Assembly: GCF_947251645.1 (NCBI RefSeq)
Contig: NZ_OX366364.1
Coordinates: 124,001-188,000 of the forward strand
Direction of reading: 5' to 3'
Source: Wolbachia endosymbiont (group A) of Bibio marci
GTDB lineage: Bacteria; Pseudomonadota; Alphaproteobacteria; Rickettsiales; Anaplasmataceae
Length of the DNA: 64,000 bases
The notes under the pieces were generated by a model that saw only the letters and a list, made by a program, of their open reading frames with translations, did not search any database and was not told the DNA's origin. The position numbers were made by a program, and so were the translations under genes. Each line of letters starts with the position of its first letter. The first letter of the stretch is position 1. Positions 48,684 through 57,129 of this stretch are shown here, piece after piece.

Positions 48684-48762
48684 GGTATGCAACCCAAAAA
48701 GGTTCTGATATGGCTGCTTCATTTCTGATCTGACCAAATTACAGAGTTTTTGCCTGCATACC
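48684..48762 (-). ncRNA. ffs: 4.5S signal-recognition-particle RNA
   Basis: On the minus strand a 79-base hairpin begins GGTATGCAGG and ends with its complement TTGCATACC. The apex matches the universal SRP domain IV: GGTCAG, ATCA, a GAAA tetraloop, TGA and AGCAGCC. In the E. coli RNA the loop is GGAA. This RNA binds Ffh and directs membrane protein targeting. It lies immediately upstream of dnaX, a frequent location. TATAAT at 48772-48777 on the minus strand could be its -10 element. Confidence 0.92.
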
Positions 48763-48914
48763 TTATAAAATATTATACTTTTTTTTTTATTTAGCAAGGT
48801 ATATCCTATATTAGCTCTATAATTTGATATGTTAAATTTTTTACAGTGCTATTTTGAAGTAAACAAAAAGTTAGTTGCCATGCAAGTCACTACAAGATTG
48901 TCACTCCAATGTTT

Positions 48915-49071
48915 ATTTATGTCATCCCAGTGCCTAGGCATACAGCTGTATGAATGTTGTGATATAAGAGCAATTTTTACCGAAAAGGATGTCATCCCAG
49001 TGCTTGACTACTTGGATCCAGAAAACTTAACTGTAAATGAGCGCACTAGGCAATTGTATAACAAGAACTGG
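48915..49071. repeat. Type B palindromic repeats upstream of IS copy 2
   Basis: The spacer from 48763 to 49071 has no credible gene. It contains TCATCCCAGTGCCTAGGCAT, a second TCATCCCAGTGCTTGACTACT with TGGATCC, and the IS target ATTCCAGTG. A frame of 88 codons here is made of translated palindromes. Confidence 0.75.
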
Positions 49072-49080
49072 ATTCCAGTG

Positions 49081-50169
49081 GGCTTTGTTGCATAGCAACC
49101 GAAAAAATCTGGTGGCTACTGACAAAATTCATTATAAATAACCATTTAACTGTTGAAGAAAAAATATGCCACAGAAAATGAAAGTCAGTAACCAAAATGA
49201 ATATAACAAATTTCTCCAGGAAAGAGGAAATATTTTTCATTATATCAATGAAGCCATAGAAAATTGGTATGAAAATAGTCCAAAAATGCAAGGCGGCAAC
49301 TATATTTACAGTGATAAAGTTGTGATTTTGGTGCATATAATTGTCAATCTTTTTAGAATTGGTTTAAGACAAACGGTGGGGTTTATAAAAGGATATATGC
49401 AACAAATAGGAAGAGATTTAGCAGTTATCAGCTATTCACAAGCATCAAGAAGGTTTAAGAAACTTAATATTAAGATCAATGATTGCAGAATTGATAAAAA
49501 TAATATGGAAGACATCGAAATTGCTATAGATAGTACAGGTATCAGCATTTACAACAATACCCCTGGTCACAGCAAGGAAAATAGCGCTGACAGAAAATAT
49601 CGTGGCTATGAACAGACAAGAAAATTGCATGTAATGTTGAATATAAACAGCAAAAAAGCCATAGCTGTAAAATACAGTAACGGTGTCTACTCTGATCACT
49701 ATGGAGCTTGCGATTTGCTTAAAGAAGTTAATTTTCAGCATGTCATAAAAGCACTATATGCAGATAGGGCATATGATAGGCACAAGTTTTACAAATTGTG
49801 TCACGAATATGATATAAAGGCAAAAATTCCACCAATAAACAATGCGGCAGAACATCCAGAAATAGATTATATGTCTGACAGAAATGCTGCTATTAGGTTA
49901 ATAAAATTATACGGTGAAGATGGCGTGAAAGAATGGAAAAAAGAAGTAAATTATGGGAAAAGATCTTATATTGAAGGGTTTTTCTCAAGATTAAAGCAAA
50001 TATTTGGATTCAGCTTTAGGAATAAATCCGAAGTAAATCGCGAAAAAGAATTGCTGATTAAGTGCTATTTGCTTAATCAATTTACTGAAATTGGTATGGC
50101 TAAATTTGAAATGGCTACATGATATTTATCGTAAATTACTACCAGTATAAGGTGCGATGCAACAAAGCC
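49081..50169 (+). mobile_element. IS5-family (IS903-like) insertion sequence, copy 2
   Basis: 1,089 bases with the same ends as copy 1 and a perfect 9-base duplication ATTCCAGTG (49072-49080 and 50170-50178). That is the inverse of the copy 1 target. It is in the same orientation as copy 1, with ybaB, dnaX and ffs between them. Confidence 0.95.
49166..50122 (+). CDS. IS5-family transposase (copy 2)
   Basis: 318 residues, identical in protein sequence to the copy 1 transposase, with the DDE residues Asp122, Asp200 and Glu270 intact. The identity to copy 1 indicates recent transposition or gene conversion. Confidence 0.95.
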   Translation: MPQKMKVSNQNEYNKFLQERGNIFHYINEAIENWYENSPKMQGGNYIYSDKVVILVHIIVNLFRIGLRQTVGFIKGYMQQIGRDLAVISYSQASRRFKKLNIKINDCRIDKNNMEDIEIAIDSTGISIYNNTPGHSKENSADRKYRGYEQTRKLHVMLNINSKKAIAVKYSNGVYSDHYGACDLLKEVNFQHVIKALYADRAYDRHKFYKLCHEYDIKAKIPPINNAAEHPEIDYMSDRNAAIRLIKLYGEDGVKEWKKEVNYGKRSYIEGFFSRLKQIFGFSFRNKSEVNREKELLIKCYLLNQFTEIGMAKFEMAT

Positions 50170-50303
50170 ATTCCAGTGTCAGCTACTTGCATCACACCAC
50201 CTGCTACGCAAACTTCTGTGGACTACAAAGAAAGTTCGTACAGTTGTAGGTCAAGCCATAGAGTAACAAAAAAAGGATATTGGGATAACAAAAGAGGAAT
50301 ATT

Positions 50304-50957
50304 ATGATTTTATATCATTTTCCTCTTTGTCCGTTTTCACGAAAAGTTAGAGTGCTTTTGAAAGAAAAAAAATTGAACTGTGATTTAGTACATGAAAATC
50401 CATGGGAAAAGCGGAATGAATTTATGGAGATCAATCCAACCGGGCAAGTACCAGTATTAATAGATAATAACTTTGTAATAGTGGATAGTAATGCCATTTG
50501 TGAATATATAGAAGAGACTTACAATAGCGACGTCAAATTACTTGGTTCATCCACTATTATTAAGTCTAAAATACGCGCTCTAATCAATTGGTTCGATAAC
50601 AAATTTTACAATGAAGTTACTAAGTATATTATGAATGAAAAAGTAATTACTAACCGCAGCCCTGACTCTAGATTTCTTCATGCAGCTCAGCATAACCTGC
50701 CTTGCCATATGGAATACATCGAACACTTAATTAACAAGAACGTTTGGCTTGCAACTGATAAGTTCACTTTAGCTGATATTGCTTTAGCATCGCATATTTC
50801 CGTAATGGATTATGTAAGTAGTTTTCCATGGGAAAAAAGTAAAATTTTAAAAGAATGGTACTCCATTGTTAAATCAAGGCCTTGTTTTCGCGAAATATTA
50901 TTAGAGAGAGTTTCCGGGTTAACCCCTCCTAAACATTATGCTGACCTTGATTTTTAA
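50304..50957 (+). CDS. Glutathione S-transferase family protein
   Basis: 217 residues. The N-terminal thioredoxin-like domain starts MILYHFPLCPFSRKVRVLL and contains the glutathione-binding segment TGQVPVLIDNN and VDSNAICEYIEE. The helical C-terminal domain contains DKFTLADIALASHISVMDYV, the typical N-capping Asp box. The CPFSRKV site may use Ser or Cys as in the SspA or beta-like classes. AGAGG precedes the ATG. The upstream 125 bases between IS copy 2 and the start show only a partial type B motif. The substrate is unknown. Confidence 0.87.
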   Translation: MILYHFPLCPFSRKVRVLLKEKKLNCDLVHENPWEKRNEFMEINPTGQVPVLIDNNFVIVDSNAICEYIEETYNSDVKLLGSSTIIKSKIRALINWFDNKFYNEVTKYIMNEKVITNRSPDSRFLHAAQHNLPCHMEYIEHLINKNVWLATDKFTLADIALASHISVMDYVSSFPWEKSKILKEWYSIVKSRPCFREILLERVSGLTPPKHYADLDF

Positions 50958-50958
50958 C

Positions 50959-51605
50959 TTATGTTAGCTTTAAAGCTACAGTCATTCCTTCATCAGTTGG
51001 AATCAATATAGAGAAATATTTCTTTTCATCTGATAATCTATTATTAAACTCCCTCATAGCATGCCATGATTTTTCTGATACTTCTTTTGGAGGCGATTCT
51101 AAAAATACTGTGTTAAACAGTAGAGTGTTATCTGCAACGATTAGCCCATCTCGTTTAATGTATGACTCTGCCCAATCTAAATACTTAGGATAACTGCTTT
51201 TGTCAGCATCGATAAATATCATGTCAAATGGTGCCTTTGCTGATAATTCATTAATTTTTTCCAGTGCATCGCCTTCTATTAGAGTAATTTTATCACTTAG
51301 ATTAAAAGCACTAAAATTTTTTTTGCTATTCTTGAGTGTTGAGGATTATTTTCTATTGTATATATATGACCGTCTTTCAGTAGAGCTTTTGCCATACAAA
51401 TTGACGAATAACCGTATAACGTGCCAATCTCAACAATACTTTTGATTTTATGGATTTTTATAAATAAACTTAATAGCTTTCCTTCTTCAGGGCCAATCTG
51501 AATATGTTGCTTTTTTTCAAGAATACAATACTCTTCTATTGTTTTATATTCTTTTGCAAATAGATTTCTTATGTATGACAATTTTGTACTAAGATTATTA
51601 CGCAT
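50959..51605 (-). pseudogene. SAM-dependent O-methyltransferase (caffeoyl-CoA OMT-like), frameshifted
   Basis: The 5' frame (51605 to 51297) gives KIKSIVEIGTLYGYSSICMA, the SAM-binding motif I, and IYTIENNPQHSRIAKK. It is lost at a run of eight A (minus strand, about 51317-51324). One more A would continue it as NFSAFNLSDKITLIEGDALE into the 3' frame (from about 51320 to 50959), which holds FDMIFIDADKSSYPKYLDW and GLIVADNTLL, both typical of the family. The intact protein would be about 215 residues. Because the lesion is in a homopolymer, transcriptional slippage could restore some product. The substrate is unknown. Confidence 0.8.
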
Positions 51606-51863
51606 TACGTTTTATATTATAAATTAGGGAGGCTTAATTCATACACAATTTATAAATATAATAATATAGTTTAAAATAATAAAAACATTTATTTTAAGTT
51701 ATTATTTCATAGTATAAAATTTTAAGTGACAAGAATTATTATATATTGTACTATAGTTAATTAGTATAATAAACAATCGATTATTATGCTAGAATTAAAG
51801 GGATTGTTTATGTGCATTTCTCTTTTTAAAATATAATTTTTATAATCAATTAGAGGGGGTTAT

Positions 51864-52142
51864 ATGTCTTATACTATTGCTGGTGAAGTTGAAACGTTAA
51901 ACAAAAAATCTAACAAGAATGAAGGGGTTATGTTACTACATAATCCAGCTTATCGTGAAAAGTATAAAGAACGTTTTAATGAAGCTCAGAAAAAAGTTAT
52001 GGATATGGTTCAGTTTTATGATGGGACAATAATATTAATAGAGAATAAAATCGCTATGTATTACTACACTTGGCACAGTAAAAAAAGAGAGTTTGAGCGT
52101 AAAAAACAACAAACAGTAGTGAAAAACAATGACTCAGCATAG
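51864..52142 (+). CDS. Small hypothetical protein
   Basis: A 92-residue protein that I do not recognise. It begins MSYTIAGEVETLNKKSNK and includes the pattern YDGTIILIENKIAMYYYTWHS, then a basic tail. It has no signal peptide or membrane segment. A strong purine-rich ribosome-binding site (AGAGGGGG) precedes the ATG, and the 250-base upstream spacer (51606-51863) is extremely AT-rich without other features. The good ribosome-binding site argues for a real gene. Confidence 0.7.
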   Translation: MSYTIAGEVETLNKKSNKNEGVMLLHNPAYREKYKERFNEAQKKVMDMVQFYDGTIILIENKIAMYYYTWHSKKREFERKKQQTVVKNNDSA

Positions 52143-52171
52143 AGTCTTTTATATGGTAAGCTACAGTGGTA

Positions 52172-52858
52172 TTACTTCACTATAGCTTTTCCATATAATT
52201 CATCTATTACGTTAGTGAAGTATTTCAGCTCTTTATACCCTTCATGTTTAACTTTATTATGCTCTATATATGACTTACCATCGTTGAGCTTGATGAAAAA
52301 TATTGGAGTGGCTGTGATACCAAGTTTATTAATTGCCAGTGGTTTATCATTTATGATTTTATCCATCATTTTCTTATCATTAATGCATTGGTTAAATGCA
52401 TCTTGCTTTAAGTTGCTTAGTGCAGCAATTCTTTGTAGTAAAGTCAAATCACTCAAATTGGAGTAATTCCACGAATCTATTGAGTTAAAAACAGCTTTGT
52501 TAAAATTAAAGTAGTCTTCTTGTTTTTCGTAGCAATGACTTAGCATTGCAGCCTTTAGCCCTCTGTAATCCAAAGGAAAATGACGAAATATATATAACAT
52601 CTTACCTGTATCTATATATTTCTCTTTAATTTTAGGAAAAACATTCTTATGAAAAAGAGAGCAGTGATAGCAAGTTAATGAAGCATATTCTATCATTAGA
52701 ATTGGTGCTTTTGGATCTCCTAATAATTTATCATCAGGTAATAGTGATAGTAACTCTTTTGATGTTATTTCATTAGTTTCTTTTTGAATATGTTGGTTAA
52801 CAACTGCATAAGAATCAACACTCATAAGAATTAGTAAAAACAATAGTCTAAAAATCAT
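52172..52858 (-). CDS. DsbA-like thiol:disulfide oxidoreductase
   Basis: A periplasmic thioredoxin-fold protein of 228 residues with a signal peptide (MIFRLLFLLILMSVDSYA). The active site is SLTCYHCSLFH with Cys63 and Cys66, then FRHFPLDYRGLKAAM. The cis-Pro loop is GITATPIFFI near 190. Wolbachia and other alphaproteobacteria have DsbA proteins that oxidise cysteine pairs in envelope proteins; this could serve substrates such as the IalB-like protein. That link is inference. Confidence 0.88.
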   Translation of the reverse strand: MIFRLLFLLILMSVDSYAVVNQHIQKETNEITSKELLSLLPDDKLLGDPKAPILMIEYASLTCYHCSLFHKNVFPKIKEKYIDTGKMLYIFRHFPLDYRGLKAAMLSHCYEKQEDYFNFNKAVFNSIDSWNYSNLSDLTLLQRIAALSNLKQDAFNQCINDKKMMDKIINDKPLAINKLGITATPIFFIKLNDGKSYIEHNKVKHEGYKELKYFTNVIDELYGKAIVK

Positions 52859-52911
52859 TACAATACAAACACTTAACTTACTAAAAAAATTACATATTTA
52901 TATTAATAATG

Positions 52912-53373
52912 TCAAGATAACTTTTGTTTAGCAAGGCTTTCAGCCCTATCTTTAAATGCAGCAATTATTTTACTTTGTGTATATTTATATACTGAGTTTA
53001 ATAAAGTGGAAAATGAGTTGGACTTAAACTTAAACTCTATATAAAACTTTACCATAGTTTTATTTTCATCTATGGGAATGAATTGCCATTCATTGTATAG
53101 ATGTTTAAATATTCCATTTGATGATACAGCTTTTATCCAACCTTCATTTGTTCCACTTGGAGAAAGAAAGGTTACTTCTGATGTGTACCTTCCTTTAATT
53201 CCATGAAAAGCTGCGAGGAGATCCACAACCATTTGGTTGTTAATTTTTTCTTTTATATAAACGGCTTTGCACCAAGGAACAAAATCAGGATACCTTTCAA
53301 CATCAATTACAATTTTGAATACTTCATTAGGCGAACATAGGAAGGTACCTTGTTCTCTGTATTGATAAAGCAT
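52912..53373 (-). CDS. COQ10/RatA-like START-domain protein
   Basis: A polyketide-cyclase/START-fold protein of about 153 residues, in mitochondria and alphaproteobacteria a ubiquinone-binding chaperone. Family patterns are FKIVIDVERYPDFVPWCKAV at the start and WQFIPIDENKTMVKFYIEFKF in the middle, with a C-terminal helix (SIY-type) to LAKQKLS. The frame can be read back to 53454, but those 27 residues are unlike the family and lie within a probable small RNA. The ATG at 53373 gives the usual length. The RatA-type toxin label sometimes attached to this family is less likely here. Confidence 0.85.
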   Translation of the reverse strand: MLYQYREQGTFLCSPNEVFKIVIDVERYPDFVPWCKAVYIKEKINNQMVVDLLAAFHGIKGRYTSEVTFLSPSGTNEGWIKAVSSNGIFKHLYNEWQFIPIDENKTMVKFYIEFKFKSNSFSTLLNSVYKYTQSKIIAAFKDRAESLAKQKLS

Positions 53374-53394
53374 AAATTTAGTACCAACCAAAAA

Positions 53395-53554
53395 AGGATC
53401 CGTATCTACCGTCAGCCTTAGTAGATTCCTGAGACCTGAAGTTAAGGTGGGCATCGCATATTAGTTTCAACGAAACCAGCAGAGGCAATTCCCTTCTCTA
53501 GAAATTATCGCTCGGGAAATTTAACTTAACTCATAACGCATAGCACAGACCCCT
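53395..53554 (-). ncRNA. ssrS: Candidate 6S RNA
   Basis: On the minus strand a region of about 160 bases lies behind a good promoter. It contains TTTCCCGAGCGATAATTTC, which resembles the 5' side of the E. coli 6S central bubble (CCCCTGAGCCGATATTTC). Further on comes GATGCCCACCTTAACTTCAGG, which resembles the 3' side (CACCTTGAACC…). Between them is an apical hairpin, GGTTTCGTTGAAACTA. A run of six T follows at 53389-53394. 6S RNA sequesters the housekeeping RNA polymerase. The closing stem could not be folded confidently by eye, so the assignment is tentative. Confidence 0.5.
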
Positions 53555-53560
53555 ACTTGA

Positions 53561-53590
53561 ATTATAGATGATTTACACAGGGCATGTCTA
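53561..53590 (-). promoter_or_regulatory. Promoter of the candidate 6S RNA
   Basis: On the minus strand TAGACA (53585-53590) and a perfect TATAAT (53561-53566) are separated by 18 bases. A start near 53554 would give an RNA beginning AGGGGTCTGTGC. There is no coding start within about 180 bases downstream, as expected for a small-RNA promoter. Confidence 0.6.
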
Positions 53591-53663
53591 TAGGTATATT
53601 AAAGTCAGCGATTATTATTTAATCTTTATTAAATTTTGCATTTTAAGTATTATAGTTTATCTT

Positions 53664-54254
53664 ATGAATATTACTAAAGTTTTAATCATTATTGTTTTTA
53701 TTGTAATTTCTTCAAGTGCTTATACTAATTGTACAGATCACAAAATTTTTGTGCATACTATGAAGCAACAAGTGGATGGTATATCTACAAAAGGAAATAG
53801 AAAAAACCTAGAGCATGTACACGAAAAGCTTCAGGAGGTCATTCAGAATAATGTTAACCTCAAAGGAATATCGCAATTCGTTATAGGGAAACATTGGGCT
53901 TTAGTTAAACAAAAAGAAAAAGAAGATTTTTTAAGAGAGTATGAAGTGTATCTTACGCGTTTGTGCGTTAAAATTTTATATAAATACATGCATGATAGTG
54001 AAATGATCATAATGAGTGCAAAAGCAGTTGACGATGAAACTTGCTTAATTGGTACAAGGTTCTCTTATGGTGATGAAGAATTTACAAATATTGATTTTAA
54101 AGTTACTAAAAATAACAGTTCTTTCTTGATAAGTGATGTTGTAATGAGTGGAATAAGTATTGCTATTAATCAACGTTCTCAATTTAGTGAAAAAATCGAC
54201 ACACATGGCATAGCAAGTGTGATAGATGAATTAAAATGTAATAACAATCTATGA
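53664..54254 (+). CDS. mlaC: MlaC-like phospholipid-binding periplasmic protein
   Basis: 196 residues with an N-terminal signal peptide (MNITKVLIIIVFIVISSSAYT). The Tol_Tol_Ttg2/MlaC domain is seen in ISQFVIGKHWALVKQKEKED, FLREYEVYLTRLCVKILYKY and ISDVVMSGISIAINQRSQF, the last being the family's most conserved stretch. It shuttles phospholipid between the membranes with the Mla ABC system. The frame extends upstream to 53568 but that part is not signal-like. Its stop overlaps the folC start (ATGA), so the genes are coupled. Confidence 0.87.
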   Translation: MNITKVLIIIVFIVISSSAYTNCTDHKIFVHTMKQQVDGISTKGNRKNLEHVHEKLQEVIQNNVNLKGISQFVIGKHWALVKQKEKEDFLREYEVYLTRLCVKILYKYMHDSEMIIMSAKAVDDETCLIGTRFSYGDEEFTNIDFKVTKNNSSFLISDVVMSGISIAINQRSQFSEKIDTHGIASVIDELKCNNNL

Positions 54255-54769
54255 TATATATGCCTCATTGGCCTAAGCCACTTGGTAGCAGGCCGAATGA
54301 TTTTTCTCTTGATCGCATAAAAGGCTTTCTTAGCAAACTAGATAACCCCGAGAAAAAAATGCCTCCCGTAATTCATATAGCTGGAACTAATGGGAAAGGC
54401 TCAACACTAGCATTTATAAGATATATAATGCAAGCAGCAGGGTATAAGGTACACGCATACACTTCTCCACATTTGGTGAATTTTAATGAAAGAATAGTTA
54501 TTGCAGGCAGTTATATCGACGATAATGAATTATATAGCTTGTTAGAAGAATGCCGTGCCGTAATTGCAGAACAACCTATCACTCTGTTTGAAGCTGCAAC
54601 TATTGCAGCTTTTTTAGCTTTTTCTCGCCATAAAGCCGATATAACTTTAGTTGAAGTGGGTATGGGTGGGCTTTGTTGCATCGCTACTTATGAAAGGCTA
54701 ACTATAGCTAAGATTATAAGCAACCTATTGAAAATCTTGTTTTTTTGCAATCAATCTGATCAAATTTAA
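54251..54769 (+). pseudogene. folC: folC 5' half, interrupted by a MITE
   Basis: Folylpolyglutamate / dihydrofolate synthase, which adds glutamate to dihydropteroate or folates. The N-terminal ATPase domain is intact: HIAGTNGKGSTLAFIRYIMQ (P-loop), YTSPHLVNFNERI and ITLVEVGMGG. After VEVGMGG at 54669 the frame enters the mobile element and runs to a stop at 54769 with about 33 unrelated residues. Removing the element and one 9-base duplication restores VEVGMGGRLDATN. The split falls inside the conserved motif between the two domains' catalytic parts, so activity is probably lost. Confidence 0.92.
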
Positions 54770-54994
54770 GAATAGTAATTTATTATTTATATTAATAAAC
54801 TTAATTCTATTGAAAATAGCTAAAGCATTGAAATTCTTGAATTTTAGCCGGATTAGTGAGTGGTAGTGAAATTTCTTTTACTCAAATTTAGGTATTCACT
54901 GACCGTTCTTGTTATAAATACCAGAATAATAAGCTACTGATATTCTCCATCTTTTTTATCTTTAATCCATCATAGCTAGCGATGCAACAAAGCC
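54669..54994. mobile_element. MITE with IS903-type ends inserted in folC
   Basis: 326 bases with no transposase. The ends are inverted repeats of 18 bases, GGCTTTGTTGCATCGCTA, of which the first 13 equal the ends of the complete IS5/IS903 copies. The flanks are a perfect 9-base duplication GTATGGGTG (54660-54668 and 54995-55003). The interior is AT-rich and unrelated to the transposase gene. It is therefore a non-autonomous element probably moved in trans by the resident transposase. Confidence 0.95.
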
Positions 54995-55875
54995 GTATGG
55001 GTGGAAGGCTTGATGCAACAAATGTTATAGATAATCCGATTTTAACAATCATTACTTCCATTGCACTTGATCATACAGAATATCTTGGCCCTACTGTAGA
55101 AACCATAGCAGGTGAAAAAGCTGGAATAATGAAACCTAATATTCCTTGTGTAATAGCACCACAAAAAAAGTCTATAATGAATACACTAGAATTCCATGCA
55201 ATAAATAAGAAATCTCCTTTATATAGAGGAGGCTTTGAATGGAATTGCAAAAAAAAGAACAACAAAATGGTTTTTCAATCAGCTATTCAATCAATAGAAT
55301 TTCCTTTGCCGTCTTTAAAGGGTGATCACCAAATAATCAATGCAGGAAACGCCATTGCAGCATGTAGCATTTTGAGTGGAAAATATGGATTTGACATTGG
55401 AGAAGAGGATATCACTTCAGGTTTACAGCATACCTATTGGCCTGCACGACTGGAGCGTATAAAAGAGGGCAATTTAATTTCTTTATTACCAAAAGATTGG
55501 CAATTATTTTTAGATGGTGCGCACAATAATGATGGTGCTAGAGTGCTATCTCAGTGGGTAAGAGATAACTTTGCTGAAGGTATCTATATAATTTTTGGTG
55601 TTACTCGTAACAGAAATGTAGAAGAGTTCTTAGAACACTTAAAACCATATATCAAACTACTATGTGCGGTTTGTGTTAAGTCTGAACCTAAAGCAACAAA
55701 TACAAATTTGATTAGGGAAAAAGCCAATAACATAGAAATAAAGGCAGTTGAATGTAAATCAATTGGCGATGCAATATTAAGTCACATATTAAAAGCCTCT
55801 ATCCAAAACGTCAAAACCATACTAATCTGTGGCTCATTGTTCCTAGCTAGAGACTTCGCTATGGAGAATAGCTAA
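54982..55875 (+). pseudogene. folC: folC 3' half, with a start codon donated by the MITE end
   Basis: A frame of 297 residues, MQQSRMGGRLDATNVIDNPI onward. Its ATG is the last 13 bases of the MITE (ATGCAACAAAGCC), which happen to be in frame with folC. It contains SIALDHTEYLG, GEKAGIMKPNIPCV, LKGDHQIINAGNAIAA and the C-terminal domain with LFLDGAHNNDGARVLSQWV, so everything after the insertion is preserved. No ribosome-binding site is evident. Its end overlaps the convergent J-domain gene by 4 bases. Lack of further decay points to a recent event. Confidence 0.9.
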
Positions 55876-56894
55876 CTTTGATGATATGTGAGCATTAACT
55901 GACCGATGGGGAAATAACTTTGATTGCTCATAGTACTGCTTGGTTGTTCGTCATCAACTTCTACAAGTGGACCATCACCTTTAAATTGCTCCTCAATTGA
56001 ATTTATAGTCGTCTTTTTGAGAATATAATTACTTGCAGCATTTAAAACAGGTAAAGTAACAATTAAAAGCGTGAATGGTAATGAAAGTAATAAGCCGGAT
56101 AACATCATAGAGTTAGTTATACCAAAACCATTGGCAACTAAATCTAATCCCACACCGAAAAACATTAAAGGTGTACAGATTATGTTGCTCAAAATCAATG
56201 AATTTTTTAGCCACTTTAATTTAGTCCTATCACTCTTTGAAAAATTTTCGCATTCTTGGTCAAAGTTAAACAACGATAAAATATCAGTCTGACTATTAAA
56301 CTCTTTTCCATTTCTAGTATAAATGCTCTTGATAGCTGAACTCAAAATAAATCCTGCTAACAAGGGAGCAAGAAAACCTACTGCTATTGGTACATTACAA
56401 GAAATATCATTAATGATTAAAAATGCAATTGATGTGAAGAATACTAAAAGCCTTCCTAAGAGATATGAATAAAAAGAATATTTTGAATAAGCAGTTACAT
56501 TATTGTCAATTGACTGCTGCTTATTATAGAGTTTATTTCTGTGCTTATCATCTAAGTATTTTTGCAATTCTTCATAACTGCGACTCCACAACTTACCGAG
56601 TAATTCTTTTATTAAATTATTTCTTTTATTGAGACCTTTCTCCAACGGCTCTATTATAAATTCTTCAAAAAATGGCTTATTTAATGCAATAACCTTAAAT
56701 TTCTCCTCCGCTTCTTTATTGTTTGGGTTTTTATCTGGGTGATATTTTAACGATAATTTACGATATTGTTCACTAAACTTTTTATTAATATTCTCAATGC
56801 CAGAATTTACCACATCCTTCTTCTGAATACCAAACATTAAAAACAACCGCTTAAAAGCGTGATACTCATTTTCATTCAAAATCTTTCTAGCCAT
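55872..56894 (-). CDS. J-domain (DnaJ-like) membrane protein
   Basis: 340 residues. An N-terminal J domain (about 10-75) has the LSLKYHPDKNPNNKEAEEKF segment with the essential His-Pro-Asp. After a charged linker there are about four hydrophobic segments (around 140-160, 168-190, 232-255 and 265-290) and a polar tail. J proteins stimulate Hsp70 (DnaK); the membrane part may place this activity at the inner or a host membrane. Its exact role is unknown. The ATG is at 56894 and it converges on folC. Confidence 0.8.
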   Translation of the reverse strand: MARKILNENEYHAFKRLFLMFGIQKKDVVNSGIENINKKFSEQYRKLSLKYHPDKNPNNKEAEEKFKVIALNKPFFEEFIIEPLEKGLNKRNNLIKELLGKLWSRSYEELQKYLDDKHRNKLYNKQQSIDNNVTAYSKYSFYSYLLGRLLVFFTSIAFLIINDISCNVPIAVGFLAPLLAGFILSSAIKSIYTRNGKEFNSQTDILSLFNFDQECENFSKSDRTKLKWLKNSLILSNIICTPLMFFGVGLDLVANGFGITNSMMLSGLLLSLPFTLLIVTLPVLNAASNYILKKTTINSIEEQFKGDGPLVEVDDEQPSSTMSNQSYFPIGQLMLTYHQS

Positions 56895-57129
56895 ATTACA
56901 CCTACAAATTAACTAACTATTAATGTTCTATAATATACATATTTCCAAACTATGTCAATAATTTCATAAATATCTCTGGTAAAAATTATTTCTGTTATGA
57001 CTAGCATGATAAGTGTATGAAGCGACTAAAATTGTCATTACAGCGCTTAGTGTACGACAGTGCTCCAACATTTAGGGTTGCAGTTTACTTGTAAGCAAGC
57101 AAACTGAGTTGGTGAGTATAAAAGTATAG

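Noticed and set aside
48656..48697. 14-codon extension of dnaX
   Set aside because: It overlaps the SRP RNA gene; the internal ATG starts the conserved protein.
48829..49095. Open frame of 88 codons upstream of IS copy 2
   Set aside because: Its residues are translated type B palindromes and IS end (DVIPVLDYLDPE, WIPVGFVA); no ribosome-binding site.
53374..53454. N-terminal extension of the COQ10-like protein
   Set aside because: Not family-like and lies in a probable small RNA transcribed from its own promoter.
54669..54769. C-terminal tail of the folC 5' frame as a functional domain
   Set aside because: It is just the MITE end read until the first stop.
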